Positions 47,555 through 57,567 are shown, numbered from the stretch's first letter. The stretch is 64,000 nt of DNA from Methanobrevibacter boviskoreani JH1 (GCF_000320505.1 NZ_BAGX02000007.1:1-64000), one strand, 5' to 3'. Translations and numbers: made by a program. Notes: generated from the sequence alone by a model not told the origin.

Positions 47555-48391
47555 CTATTTTCCATCCTTTTTCCACCATAATAATATCCAATCTGCAACA
47601 TCCCTTTCATTATATAATTTTCCGGTTTTGGAATCTTTTTTAAGTATATCTTTAAGATAGGTTTTAAGTTTTTCAATTTCCTCATCACTTAAGAGGTCCA
47701 CTCTAAATTTGCCATTGTCCATGGCTTCCTCAATATTGTTATATTCTCTGTGGGAGGTTATTGAAAGTCTTTCAACATTGGCATAAATACCTAAATTGTA
47801 TAGTATCTGAATCATGTAGGTGTATGGAGGGAAATCCTTAGGATTATTTCCGATAGATTCCTGGAAATCCCTTTCTATTCTCCAGTTATCTGGTCCAAAT
47901 AAGGTGATATAAACATATTTGTTGGCCATTTCATTAATGGTTTTCAATACTCTTTCAATTGGTATGATGCTGTTAAGTGATCTTGATGCGACAATTATAT
48001 CAAAGTGACCAAGTTCATCAATTGATATTTCTTCTATTGGTTTTTGAATAGTGGTTACATTATCAACCCCTTCTTTTTCACATTTTTCATTTAAAATTTT
48101 AAGCATTCCGCTTGATGAATCAAGACCTGTAACACTTTTAGCTTTTTTAGCTATTGGAATGGTGATGGAACCTTCACCACAACCAATATCCAGTACAGTA
48201 TCTTCTTTTGTTATTTTTAAACTGTTTAACAGGGTTTTCCTATAATCATCCCTTTTATTACTTTTATGGAAGTGTGGCGCTGCTTTATCCCAATTTTTCT
48301 GACGATCTTTCTTACTTTCTAATTTTTTACCCCAAAAATAAGCCCAGTCAATGTCCTCTGGATTTTCAATATGTCTCTTATTGTCTGTCAT
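47555..48391 (-). CDS. class I SAM-dependent methyltransferase
   Basis: A 278-residue methyltransferase. Motif I VLDIGCGEGSITIPIAKKA (about 67-85) and GLDSSSGMLKILNEKC bind SAM; the following FDIIVASRSLNSI is motif II/III. The N terminus (PEDIDWAYFWGKKLESKKDRQKNWDKAAPHFHKS) resembles a methyltransferase group common in methanogens. The substrate is unknown; small-molecule methylation is likely. It is convergent with the MATE gene and divergent from gltX. Confidence 0.78.
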   Translation of the reverse strand: MTDNKRHIENPEDIDWAYFWGKKLESKKDRQKNWDKAAPHFHKSNKRDDYRKTLLNSLKITKEDTVLDIGCGEGSITIPIAKKAKSVTGLDSSSGMLKILNEKCEKEGVDNVTTIQKPIEEISIDELGHFDIIVASRSLNSIIPIERVLKTINEMANKYVYITLFGPDNWRIERDFQESIGNNPKDFPPYTYMIQILYNLGIYANVERLSITSHREYNNIEEAMDNGKFRVDLLSDEEIEKLKTYLKDILKKDSKTGKLYNERDVADWILLWWKKDGK

Positions 48392-48718
48392 ATTATCACT
48401 TTAATATTTCAAATTATTATATGATTTATAAATTAAAATCATTTATTGGTTTATCTTTATAATTATAATAAAATATTAATTTTTATTTTTTTTATTAATG
48501 GATTAAAAATAGATTTTGATTTTTCCTTAAAGTTTTCTAGATTATCAATTAAAAATTTATATATTTAATGATTCAAAAATAATACTGTGATTTTATATTA
48601 ATTTTTATTTTTAAAATATGCTGATTTTTTAATTGTATTTATTACTATTTTATTTTAATTTAGTATTTTCAGTATAGTTTTTTATCAATTTAAAAGAATA
48701 CTTATTTAATGTGATATA
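48392..48718. promoter_or_regulatory. divergent promoter region, methyltransferase and gltX
   Basis: 327 AT-rich bases with TATA-like sequences for both directions, including TTTATATATT at about 48557-48566 for gltX. TGTGATATA precedes the gltX ATG. No strong palindrome is seen. Confidence 0.4.
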
Positions 48719-50392
48719 ATGGATGAATTAGAAGAAGTTGTATATAAACATGCTTTAATGAATGCTGTAAAACACAAAGGTAGTGCTAGTCCTAAAGCTG
48801 TAATGGGTTCTATTATGTCTCAGGAAGCAGAACTTAGATCCCGTGCTAAAGAGATAGGTCCATTAAGTGCAAAAGTTGTAGCTAAAGTCAATGAATTATC
48901 TAAAGAAGAACAACAAGCTGAAATGGATAAATTAGGTTTGGAGATTCATGAGAAAAAACAAGTTAAGAAAGAGGGATTGGATGAGTTACCAGGTTCTCAT
49001 GATAATGTTGTTATGCGTTTTGCACCAAATCCAAGTGGACCATTACACATAGGACATGCAAGAGCAGCAGTACCTAATGGGGAATATGTTAAGAAGTATG
49101 GTGGAAAGTTTATCTTAAGAATTGAAGATACAGATCCTAAAAGAGTCTATCCTCCTGCTTATGACATGATTCAGGAAGATTTAAAATGGTTAGGAATTGA
49201 ACCTGACGAGGTTTACTTCCAATCCGACCGTTTCGAAATCTATTATAAATATGCTGAAGAGTTAATTAAACGAGGGGCAGCATATATGTGTACCTGTGAC
49301 GGTGGGGAATTTAAAAAGCTTAAAGATAATTGTGAACCTTGTCCACATAGAAATCAGAGTGTGGAAGAAAATCTAAAATTATGGGAACAGTTTCCATCAA
49401 TGGAGGCAGGTTCTGCAGTCTTAAGAATTAAAACCGATATTAATCATAAAAATCCTGCTATTCGTGATTGGGTAGCTTTCCGTATTGTTGATGAGGAACA
49501 TCCACGTTTAGGTAAAAAATATAGAGTTTATCCCATGATGAACTTCTCCGTATCTGTAGATGATCATTTAATGGGCATGACTCATGTTTTAAGAGGAAAA
49601 GATCACCTTGCAAATAGTGAAAAACAAAAATATCTATATAAACATATGGGATGGGACACCCCGGAATTTATCCATTATGGAAGACTTAAAATGGAGGATA
49701 TTCCATTAAGTACCTCCAAGGCTAAAGAAGGTATTGAATCCGGAAAATATTCCTCATGGACAGATCCAAGACTTGGAACCTTAAGGGCTATTGCAAGAAG
49801 AGGTATCCAACCGGAGGCTATTTGGAATTTGATGGTGGAAATTGGAGTTAAAATGTCTGATTCTGCCGTAAGTTGGAAAAAGATCTATGGTTTAAACAGG
49901 AATGTTATTGAAGATAAGGCAAATAGATATTTCTTTGTTAAAAACCCTGTAAAAATAGATGTTGAAGATTGTCCTGAGGAATTTTCTAATTTCACATTGG
50001 AAAAGGAATTACATCCGGACTTTCCTGAAAGAGGAAACAGAACATTGGACTTTAATGGTTCTGTTTATATTGATGGGGATGACTTTAAAGATGGACATAT
50101 CAGGTTAATGGATTTAATTAATATTGATATTGATAATGGAACCGTTAAGTTTAACAGTGCATCATTTGAAGATGCCCGTAAAATTAAAGCTAGAATCATT
50201 CAGTTTGTTCCTACAGAGGAGGCTATTAAAGCTGAGGTTGTAATGGATGACGCTTCAGTTGTTGAAGGTTTCTGTGAGAAGGATTGTAAGAATCTTAAGG
50301 TTGATGATGTAATTCAATTTGAAAGATTCGGATTTGTTCGCCTTGACGAGATTAAAGATGATAAATTAGTATTTTATTATGCCCATAAATAA
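48719..50392 (+). CDS. gltX: glutamyl-tRNA synthetase, archaeal type
   Basis: A 557-residue class I synthetase of the archaeal/eukaryotic GlnRS-like type. An N-terminal extension (1-95) precedes the catalytic domain with HIGH at 110-113 in PNPSGPLHIGHARAAV; the second signature is LSTSKAKEG in place of KMSKS; a beta-barrel anticodon domain follows. In archaea this enzyme charges tRNA-Glu and also tRNA-Gln, which is then amidated. It lies between the MATE/methyltransferase insert and a long low-complexity gene. Confidence 0.94.
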   Translation: MDELEEVVYKHALMNAVKHKGSASPKAVMGSIMSQEAELRSRAKEIGPLSAKVVAKVNELSKEEQQAEMDKLGLEIHEKKQVKKEGLDELPGSHDNVVMRFAPNPSGPLHIGHARAAVPNGEYVKKYGGKFILRIEDTDPKRVYPPAYDMIQEDLKWLGIEPDEVYFQSDRFEIYYKYAEELIKRGAAYMCTCDGGEFKKLKDNCEPCPHRNQSVEENLKLWEQFPSMEAGSAVLRIKTDINHKNPAIRDWVAFRIVDEEHPRLGKKYRVYPMMNFSVSVDDHLMGMTHVLRGKDHLANSEKQKYLYKHMGWDTPEFIHYGRLKMEDIPLSTSKAKEGIESGKYSSWTDPRLGTLRAIARRGIQPEAIWNLMVEIGVKMSDSAVSWKKIYGLNRNVIEDKANRYFFVKNPVKIDVEDCPEEFSNFTLEKELHPDFPERGNRTLDFNGSVYIDGDDFKDGHIRLMDLINIDIDNGTVKFNSASFEDARKIKARIIQFVPTEEAIKAEVVMDDASVVEGFCEKDCKNLKVDDVIQFERFGFVRLDEIKDDKLVFYYAHK

Positions 50393-51191
50393 ATATAATT
50401 TATCTTTTTAATCAATTTTTATTGTGTATTTCTTTTTTTTATAATCTATTTTTAATTCATCTTTTCATTAACCTGTTTTAATCAGATTTATTAATTTTTT
50501 TTTATTTTACCCTTTACAAATCAATTCCCTTTTTTAATTGATTTGAAAATTCTTTTTTTTATTCAATACATATATATTTTAATTAAGCTTTTCCCGGTTT
50601 TATTTCTTGTATTTGATTTTTTTTAATATTTTAATTATATATTTAAAAGATATTTTTTTTATGCAATTCTATTTAGTTAAACTATTGTTTTAATTAATTA
50701 TAAAATGGGTATTTTTTTAATTGATTTTTAAAACTAGGAATCTACTATTTATAAAGTCAATATTACAATTTTTAAATCTGAAATATTTTTTAAAATCCCT
50801 TTAAAAATTATTATTTTTTTAATATGGAAATTAACTTAAATCAATGTTTAAATTGAATTTGTTTAAAAATAATTTGGTTATTTAAGAAAATCAGTTTAAA
50901 TAATCCCTAAATTTAGATTTAACTTAAAATATTTTTTAAATAAGTTTTGCATTATTAAGGGAACTAGTTAAATTAAGTTTAACTATTCATTTAAGTTTGT
51001 TAAAGGAAAATTAGTTAAAATCATGTTTAATTTCAATTTAAGTTTATTAAGGAAACTAGTTAAATCATGTTTGATTATAAAATAAAGATTTTAAAATAAG
51101 TTTTTTTTGGCTATTTGGTTTATAATATAAAAATTAAGAATTAAAAGAAAAGATATTAAAAAGTATTAGAGGATAATGTTTATTTTTTTAT
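50393..51191. other. 799-base gap with a degenerate direct repeat
   Basis: No ORF is acceptable. The first 300 bases are T-rich. Between about 50950 and 51080 a degenerate unit of TTAAGGAAACTAGTTAAA type occurs three times (near 50955, 51000 and 51047), each followed by sequence like TCATGTTTAAT. Further copies decay upstream to about 50820. It could be a repeated binding site or slippage product at the 3' end of the reverse-strand gene. Confidence 0.45.
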
Positions 51192-53492
51192 TTAAAATAC
51201 TTTAGTAATATCTTCTGGTTTAATCCAAATCTTTTTACCCCTATATGTGACATTAATGTTGTTACCATTAATGCTGTGAATAGAACTACCGTATTTTTCA
51301 CCTTTGTACTGGTAAATAATACTGACTCCACGTTTTAATATGTGATCTGTACCCTGGAGATTGATTACTAAATCTTGTTCAGGCTCTTTTCGTCTTAATG
51401 ATTTAGGTGCAGATTTTTTTTCATCGGATTTTCCACCATATTTTTTATGGAATCTTTCAGAAGGTTTAAGATTGGACAAGTCATCAGACTTTTTAACGGT
51501 GATTTTCATATCATCGGTTTTATCTGCAACATAGTTTGGTTTGTTTTTCTCATTTTTATCTAATTCCTCATTGAATTCTTTTTCTAAATTATCAAAGTAT
51601 TCAATTTCCTCTGGAGTTAATTCATCGGTATTTCCATTTATATTATCGAATACGTCATGAGTATCATAATCAGGTTTAATGCTCTCTTCATATTTTTTGA
51701 TTTCTTCAGGATCATGTAATGGTGTTATACTTACAACATTATCATTGTAGGTGATTCCATCCTCATAATTCTCTTTATTATTGTTTAAAACTTCCTCAAG
51801 AACTGCCTCATTAGTATTTCCTAAGTTTTCTCCATTTTCACTATCGTCTCTTACAATGGATGATTTAATATTCTTAAATGCACCCTTAACACTTTCAAAT
51901 GGATCTATAATATCATTATATGCAGATTGTTCAAATTCATTGTCTTTCTCTTCTTCATTTTCTTTTGCATAATCATCAATTGTAGCTGGTTCTGTTTTTA
52001 TTGGTTCAGGATTTGTTATTTTTCTAGTTTTATCAATGATGCTTTGATGTTTATCTTCAATTGGCTCTTGAGTAATATTACTTGCTATGCCTTCAGCTAA
52101 GCTATTATCTTTAATGTTAAGTTCGAATGGTTTTGATTTCTCTTCGGCATCTGGTTTATTTTCCCCTTTTGTTTCTTTTTCTGTTATGGTTTTGTTTGTA
52201 GGTTTTGTTTCTTCTTTTATGGTAGGTTTGATGTCTATGTCTTGGTTTATACTTGGTTTGGTTTTAATTTCAGGTTTATTGATTTCATCAGCTTCTTTAT
52301 TTATTGTTGCATCTTTTTTGATTTTTGTTTCTTTTTCTGTTATGGTTTTGTTTGTAGGTTTTGTTTCTTCTTTTATGGTAGGTTTGATGTCTATGTCTTG
52401 GCTTATGCTTGGTTTGGTTTTAATTTCAGGTTTATTAACTTTTTCAGTAGTCTCAGTTTTAACCTCCTTGTTTGTTTTTGCTTCTTTTTCGGTGGTTTCA
52501 GTTTTAACTTCTTCCGGGATATTGGTCTTAATGGTTTCCTCTTCAATATTGTTTATTGGTGGTTCAACTTTAAGACTTGGTTCTGTCTTTAAGTTAGTTT
52601 TAACATTTGTAGATTCAATTTCATTGTCCTCTGTTTTAATAGGTTTTGCTTCTTTAACGGTATTTGCTTCAGCTTTCGGACTTTCCTTAATTTGGCTTGT
52701 TTTGTTAATAATAGGTTTTACTTTTGGGGTTTCTTTAATGGTTGTTTTAGGTTCAGTTGCTGTTGTTTTTAATTTAGGTTCAACCTTATCCTCTTTTTTA
52801 TTTTCAGCATCAGTTGAAATTTCGGCATTTTTTACATTGATGCTTATTGGTTTTCTTTCAGTTTCCTGTGGCTTTTGTATTTTGTTTGGATTTTTATCTT
52901 TTATGGTATTCTGGTTTTCATTTACTATTTTTCTGGTTTCTTGGCTTTTGGTGGTTTTTGCTATGTTGTTGTTTTGGGTTTTGTTTATTTTGTTTTCGGT
53001 AGTATTGGCAGTGTCGGCTATTTTTCTGGTTTCTTGGCTTTTGGTGGTTTTTGCTATGTTGTTGTTTTGGGTTTTGTTTATTTTGTTTTCGGTAGTATTG
53101 GCAGTGCCTGCTATGTTATTGGTTTTAGGGTTTAAATTTCCAGTATTATTCGGTTTTGGTCTTGTAATAGTTAAACTTTCTATTTCTTTATTTAAAGCCT
53201 CTTCATCATTAACTTTTTTTGAATTTCTTGTACCGGTTATTCTACTTGTTGCTTTGCTTGTGGTTTTTAAGATCTTATCTTTATTTGATAGTAGAGTATT
53301 GGTCTGTTTTTTATTTTTAGGGGTGTCTTCAAATTTTGGTACTTGGGTACTACTTTTAAGTTTCCTTTCAATATTTTCATGTGTTTCGATTTTACCTTTC
53401 TCTTCATCTCTATAATATAATTTTACTATTAAACAGGCTACAACACAGATTATAGCAATGTTTATCAGTAATAATGTTGTTTTTAATAACAT
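51192..53492 (-). CDS. membrane-anchored low-complexity protein, 766 residues
   Basis: I recognise no family. A hydrophobic helix at about 5-27 followed by KLYYRDEEK predicts a single anchor with a cytoplasmic body. Residues about 35-700 are rich in Lys, Thr, Glu, Asn and Pro and look disordered. They contain two near-identical 31-residue repeats (around NKINKTQNNNIAKTTKSQE) and two 52-residue repeats (around KPEIKTKPSI and KPTNKTITEKET). The last 60 residues are ordered and beta-rich (LKRGVSIIYQYKGEKYG to KIWIKPEDITKVF), like an SH3 or Tudor barrel. It is inserted between gltX and dapL. Confidence 0.72.
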   Translation of the reverse strand: MLLKTTLLLINIAIICVVACLIVKLYYRDEEKGKIETHENIERKLKSSTQVPKFEDTPKNKKQTNTLLSNKDKILKTTSKATSRITGTRNSKKVNDEEALNKEIESLTITRPKPNNTGNLNPKTNNIAGTANTTENKINKTQNNNIAKTTKSQETRKIADTANTTENKINKTQNNNIAKTTKSQETRKIVNENQNTIKDKNPNKIQKPQETERKPISINVKNAEISTDAENKKEDKVEPKLKTTATEPKTTIKETPKVKPIINKTSQIKESPKAEANTVKEAKPIKTEDNEIESTNVKTNLKTEPSLKVEPPINNIEEETIKTNIPEEVKTETTEKEAKTNKEVKTETTEKVNKPEIKTKPSISQDIDIKPTIKEETKPTNKTITEKETKIKKDATINKEADEINKPEIKTKPSINQDIDIKPTIKEETKPTNKTITEKETKGENKPDAEEKSKPFELNIKDNSLAEGIASNITQEPIEDKHQSIIDKTRKITNPEPIKTEPATIDDYAKENEEEKDNEFEQSAYNDIIDPFESVKGAFKNIKSSIVRDDSENGENLGNTNEAVLEEVLNNNKENYEDGITYNDNVVSITPLHDPEEIKKYEESIKPDYDTHDVFDNINGNTDELTPEEIEYFDNLEKEFNEELDKNEKNKPNYVADKTDDMKITVKKSDDLSNLKPSERFHKKYGGKSDEKKSAPKSLRRKEPEQDLVINLQGTDHILKRGVSIIYQYKGEKYGSSIHSINGNNINVTYRGKKIWIKPEDITKVF
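52168..52446. repeat. 156-bp period repeat inside the 766-residue protein gene
   Basis: A DNA segment of about 120 bases beginning near 52168 recurs near 52324, 156 bases (52 codons) apart, and is almost identical. It encodes a repeat in the low-complexity body of the reverse-strand protein. Confidence 0.7.
52925..53105. repeat. 93-bp tandem repeat inside the 766-residue protein gene
   Basis: A 93-bp unit (CTATTTTTCTGGTTTCTTGG at 52925 and 53018) is present in two nearly identical tandem copies, encoding a 31-residue repeat. The near identity at DNA level points to a recent duplication. Confidence 0.8.
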
Positions 53493-53793
53493 ATTATCCT
53501 CTAAATATTTATTTGAATAAAAAAATAATTAAATCATTTTTAATTATATTATTATTAATATATATTATTTATTAAGATTAGTTATTTTTAATTTGATTTT
53601 ATTATAAAAATTTTATTAGTATGGTTTTATATATTTATAAATATAATATTTTATTAGTATAATTTATTTTAATCTTAAATTTTAAATTATTTAAAATGAA
53701 GATTTTTTTAAATAGCCTTATAACTTCTTAGTTATTTATGTTATTTTAATTATTATCTTAAATTTAATATTATAAAGATTCAAGAGGAATAAT
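53493..53793. promoter_or_regulatory. divergent promoter region, 766-residue protein gene and dapL
   Basis: 301 AT-rich bases between two divergent genes. A TATA-like TTTTATATATTT near 53623 serves dapL or an alternative start, and AGAGGAATA precedes the dapL ATG. No other structure is seen. Confidence 0.4.
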
Positions 53794-55029
53794 ATGGTTG
53801 TAAAAGTAAATGAAAATTATCTTTTATTAAAAAGTAATTATCTTTTTGCAGAAGTGGCAAATAGACTTGAAAAATATGAAAATGAACATCCTGATAAAGA
53901 TGTAATTGCAATGGGTATTGGAGATGTAACTAAACCTTTACCAAAAGCTGTTATAAAAGCTTTTAAAGATGCAGTTGATGAAATGGGTCAAGCTGACACT
54001 TTTAGGGGATATGGTCCAGAACATGGATATGAATTTTTAAGGGAAGCAATTGTTAAAGGCGACTTCGAACCTTTAGGTGTGGATTTGGACATTGATGAAA
54101 TCTTTGTAAGTGATGGAGCAAAATGTGATACCGGTAACATTCAAGAGTTATTTGCTAATTCAAACACAATAGCAGTTACTGATCCTGTTTATACTGTATA
54201 TGTTGATACTAATGTAATGGCAGGTAGAACTGGTCCAATGAAAGATGATGGAATGTATGAAGGATTGGTATATCTTCCTTGTACTGCAGAAAATGATTTT
54301 GAACCTGAACTTCCTAGCGAACCTGTGGATATTATTTATCTATGTTATCCTAATAACCCAACAGGTTCCACATTAACTAAAGATCAACTTGCTAAATTTG
54401 TTGATTATGCAAAAGAAAACGAAGCTTTAATATTATTTGATGCAGCATATGAAAGATTTATTACTGAAGATAATATTCCTCACAGTATCTATGAAATTGA
54501 TGGTGCAAAAGAAGTTGCAATCGAATTTAGAAGTTTTTCAAAAACTGCTGGATTTACTGGTGCTCGTTGTGCTTACTGTGTAGTTCCTAAAGCACTTAAA
54601 GTTAAAGATTCTGAAGGTAACAAACATTCTTTAAATGCTTTATGGGATAGAAGACAAACTACTAAATTTAATGGAGTATCTTATCCTGTTCAAAGAGCTG
54701 CAGAGGCTATTTATACCGAAGAAGGACAGAAAGAAATCCAGGAAAACATTGATTATTATCTTAAAAATGCTAAATTAATTAGGGAAAGTTTAACCGACTT
54801 AGGTTTAACTGTATCTGGAGGAATCAACTCTCCATATATCTGGGTTAAAACTCCTAATAACATGCCTTCCTGGGAATTCTTTGATTTATTATTAAATGAG
54901 GCAAACATTGTAGGAACTCCAGGTTCAGGATTCGGTCCTTCTGGAGAAGGTTATTTCAGACTTACAGCATTTAATACATATGAAAATACTAAAGAAGCTA
55001 TGGAAAGAATCTCAAAACTATCTTTCTAA
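53794..55029 (+). CDS. dapL: LL-diaminopimelate aminotransferase
   Basis: A 411-residue fold-type I aminotransferase that makes LL-diaminopimelate from tetrahydrodipicolinate in one step of lysine synthesis; this route is used in Methanobacteria. The N-terminal [20 protein letters not shown] is the DapL form, CYPNNPTG is at 184-191, DAAYE at 216-220, and the PLP lysine is K250 in [14 protein letters not shown]. It lies next to gltX in relatives. Confidence 0.9.
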   Translation: MVVKVNENYLLLKSNYLFAEVANRLEKYENEHPDKDVIAMGIGDVTKPLPKAVIKAFKDAVDEMGQADTFRGYGPEHGYEFLREAIVKGDFEPLGVDLDIDEIFVSDGAKCDTGNIQELFANSNTIAVTDPVYTVYVDTNVMAGRTGPMKDDGMYEGLVYLPCTAENDFEPELPSEPVDIIYLCYPNNPTGSTLTKDQLAKFVDYAKENEALILFDAAYERFITEDNIPHSIYEIDGAKEVAIEFRSFSKTAGFTGARCAYCVVPKALKVKDSEGNKHSLNALWDRRQTTKFNGVSYPVQRAAEAIYTEEGQKEIQENIDYYLKNAKLIRESLTDLGLTVSGGINSPYIWVKTPNNMPSWEFFDLLLNEANIVGTPGSGFGPSGEGYFRLTAFNTYENTKEAMERISKLSF

Positions 55030-55056
55030 ACTCTTTTTTATTAATGAGGGGATTAT

Positions 55057-55749
55057 ATGAGTAGTTCACCATTGGAAATTACTGAGGATGATACTTTACA
55101 AAGTATTTTTACTAAATTTGGAGCATATGCTTTAGATAAACAGGAAAATCTTGCTGATTTAATTGAAGATAAACAAGGTGAATTGGATCTTGAAAAGGGA
55201 TATCTAAGTTTTACAGAGGATTTAACTTTTCCAGTTCAAATTTTAGGAATATTGTCTAAAGAATCAGACATGTTTTCATGGGCATGGGATAATGATGATT
55301 TAGGATTGCCTGAATCATTAATTTCAGAGGCTGTTAAGGTTAAAGAGTTTGGTGAGAAATATGATATTCCCCAATTTAAAACATCACTGTTTAAAGCGGA
55401 AATCAATGAGGTTCATTATTTGGCAATGACCGTTATTGGTTTGTTTGATGATGATGCATATTATCCTGTAGATGTTGGGGACTTTGTATTTTTTGTAACT
55501 ATCAAATCTGATAAAATACCTAAAATAGATTCCATTGATAAGTTTCAAGTAATCTTTGATAGTTTTCAAAGGGATTATGACGTCAATGGTAAAAGGGCAT
55601 TTGAGGCTTATGTTGCATGTAAAGATTATCCTGTAAGAGTTCATGAAGAGGATAATTTCCAGGTTGCAGATATTGGTGAAGATAAAATCATGGTGGGATT
55701 TTCAGATAGAGGTAATGTTAACCTGATTAAAATAATAAGACAGGAATAG
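55057..55749 (+). CDS. DUF6882-like protein
   Basis: A 230-residue soluble protein resembling DUF6882, a bacterial family with no known function. The resemblance rests on LDLEKGYLSFTEDLTFPVQILGILS and FSWAWDNDDLGLPESLISEAVKVKEFGEKYDIP, where WAW is a hallmark. It starts 27 bases after dapL with GAGGGGATT, so it may share the dapL transcript. Its family is mostly bacterial and its C-terminal half is less similar, so the call is moderate; transfer from bacteria is possible. Confidence 0.55.
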   Translation: MSSSPLEITEDDTLQSIFTKFGAYALDKQENLADLIEDKQGELDLEKGYLSFTEDLTFPVQILGILSKESDMFSWAWDNDDLGLPESLISEAVKVKEFGEKYDIPQFKTSLFKAEINEVHYLAMTVIGLFDDDAYYPVDVGDFVFFVTIKSDKIPKIDSIDKFQVIFDSFQRDYDVNGKRAFEAYVACKDYPVRVHEEDNFQVADIGEDKIMVGFSDRGNVNLIKIIRQE

Positions 55750-56151
55750 TTTTATTAACTCTTTTATCTTTTTTATGCTAAAGCTTCATTTTTGTACTTT
55801 TTTATCTTTTTATTACATTGAAATAGGATTATTTTTATTGCTTTTTTTATTTTTTTTAATTTTATTTTCTTATTTGAACTTATTTTCACAATTTGATTTA
55901 TTTAATCAGTTACCCATAAATATTCTATTGGTTTTAGATAATTACTAGGATATGGATTGTTTATATCTTTTTTTGGAAGTGAATTACATGAAATTATAAA
56001 AAAAGCATTTAACACTATATATTTTAAATGTTATATTAATCTGAATATGTAAAATATTTTTTATATAAAATGATTTTATAAGGTTTATTAATTAATAAAT
56101 TAAAATTAAATTATTGAGTGAATATCTTAAAACTTTTTTATTAGTGATTAT
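55750..56151. other. 402-base intergenic region
   Basis: T-rich tail in the first 120 bases, then AT-rich sequence. TTATATAAAATG-type TATA sequence near 56059-56070 could drive the next gene. No ORF and no strong inverted repeat. Confidence 0.4.
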
Positions 56152-56775
56152 ATGAATAGTGAGTTAATGGATGAAATTGATGACGAGATTGATTTTTTAG
56201 TAAAGGTAGGGTTCTATGATAAAGATGATATTTTGGAGACGATAATTGATGAGTTTATAGATTTCGATTTAAACGAGGATGAAATCTATAATAAAATTAT
56301 GGATAAATTTAATGATCATCAAAAAAAATCTAATAGTGCTGATTTTACCAATCTTAAAGAGGGATTTAATAAATTAACTAAAGAGGGTATCGTTTCTATA
56401 CATAATTGTGGTTATGATATTCAGGAGGGTGTGGAGGACTCTTTTGAAATATATACTCATTTAATAAACAATAATTATAGTCCTAAAGGTTTTTGTTTCT
56501 ATACTTTATCCGGTATTGAAGAGGTATTTGAAAATAACGTTTTAACTATAGCTTTTGGTTTATTTGATGAAACTGATAAAAAAGCATCTAGGGAACTTGC
56601 AAATAATATAATCAGTATTTTAGAAGAGTATGATTTTAATGTGGAATGGAGTAATAATCCAGATAAACCAATTAAAATAAAGGATTTCAAATGGGAGAAA
56701 ATCTTTGATGATACCACCTATTTTATGGAGGGGGCATATGAAGATTTTATTAAATACAATAGTAAGGAATATTAA
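56152..56775 (+). CDS. DUF6891-like protein
   Basis: A 207-residue acidic soluble protein. An N-terminal helical region (1-55) is followed by the pattern IVSIHNCGYDIQEGVEDSFEIYTHL (about 82-106), GFCFYTLSGIEEVFENNVLTIAFGLFDETD, and VEWSNNPDKPIKIKDFKW, which resembles DUF6891, a family seen mainly in bacteria. The Cys-Gly-Tyr and Asp residues are conserved there. The function is unknown. It lies between the DUF6882-like gene and a third unrecognised gene. Confidence 0.55.
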   Translation: MNSELMDEIDDEIDFLVKVGFYDKDDILETIIDEFIDFDLNEDEIYNKIMDKFNDHQKKSNSADFTNLKEGFNKLTKEGIVSIHNCGYDIQEGVEDSFEIYTHLINNNYSPKGFCFYTLSGIEEVFENNVLTIAFGLFDETDKKASRELANNIISILEEYDFNVEWSNNPDKPIKIKDFKWEKIFDDTTYFMEGAYEDFIKYNSKEY

Positions 56776-56790
56776 TATAAATAATTTGAG

Positions 56791-56816
56791 TTCAATACTT
56801 TATAGGTTATATTGAA
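56791..56816 (+). terminator. hairpin after the DUF6891-like gene
   Basis: TTCAATA (56791-56797) pairs with TATTGAA (56810-56816) around 12 bases, 15 bases after the stop codon. No strong T run follows, so its role is uncertain. Confidence 0.3.
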
Positions 56817-56946
56817 TACTTAAACTTTCATTGATTAGAAATAGTTTATTAAATCTATCCCTTGGAATTAAAAATTGTTTAAACTTAATCTTCGGGTATA
56901 TTGGATAATTTAATCAGGTAAGTTATAAAAAGCATATTGTGATTTT

Positions 56947-57567
56947 ATGAATAGACAGTCATATGATATTTTGGAGGATGTGATTTCCAAATCAGGTATA
57001 TGGACAGCTTTAGAGGTTGTAGGTGATTCCATATATCTGGACTTTGAACATGTTCAATTATATAATCCATCTAAAGGTAAAGATTCGGATTCTATTCATG
57101 ACAGTCAGATATCTATACGTTTTGCAGATAATTCTCTATTTTCAATTCTTTATAATGATAAGGAGGATATTGAATTTCTTAAAAATACCCATGGCTTGGA
57201 TAATAATTTTTTAATTGAATTTAGTAAAAAATTGGTTTATTCTGAATTTAAATTCCAGAATTTTGACTTTATTAATGATTTGGATATGAAATTTGAAAAC
57301 GAGTTAATATTTTTGGATAATTTTAAGGATGAGAGTGGGGAGAATGTTCCAGACTTTATTTTGTCCTTTACATCCGACGATATCGCTATTTGTGTTGGTG
57401 GAAATTCCTTAAATATTTTTAATGATTTTGAATCATTAAGTGACTATGATATTCTAGAACTTTCCAATAAATGGGTAAGATATTATCTTGAGTATTGGCA
57501 AAGGAAAGGTACCGAATTCGAACTTCCCTATGATCCATTATGTGAGGAGTCCCTATTGGATTTATAA
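56947..57567 (+). CDS. hypothetical protein, 206 residues
   Basis: I do not recognise this family. The protein is acidic and soluble, with alternating beta-like stretches (SGIWTALEVVGDSIYLDFEHVQLYNP at about 15-40, then DSQISIRFADNSLFSILYND) and a late helix (SNKWVRYYLEYWQRKGTEF). The layout is like small immunity-type proteins, but that is impression only. TGATTTT precedes the ATG, and there is little sign of a strong ribosome binding site. It follows the DUF6891-like gene after 171 bases. Confidence 0.6.
   Translation: MNRQSYDILEDVISKSGIWTALEVVGDSIYLDFEHVQLYNPSKGKDSDSIHDSQISIRFADNSLFSILYNDKEDIEFLKNTHGLDNNFLIEFSKKLVYSEFKFQNFDFINDLDMKFENELIFLDNFKDESGENVPDFILSFTSDDIAICVGGNSLNIFNDFESLSDYDILELSNKWVRYYLEYWQRKGTEFELPYDPLCEESLLDL

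Noticed and set aside
52087-53415. A 442-codon plus-strand ORF opposite the 766-residue protein gene
   Set aside because: It is the antisense shadow of a low-complexity gene; its Phe/Leu/Val/Ser-rich composition follows from the complement of Lys/Thr/Glu/Asn codons, and it has no promoter or ribosome binding site.
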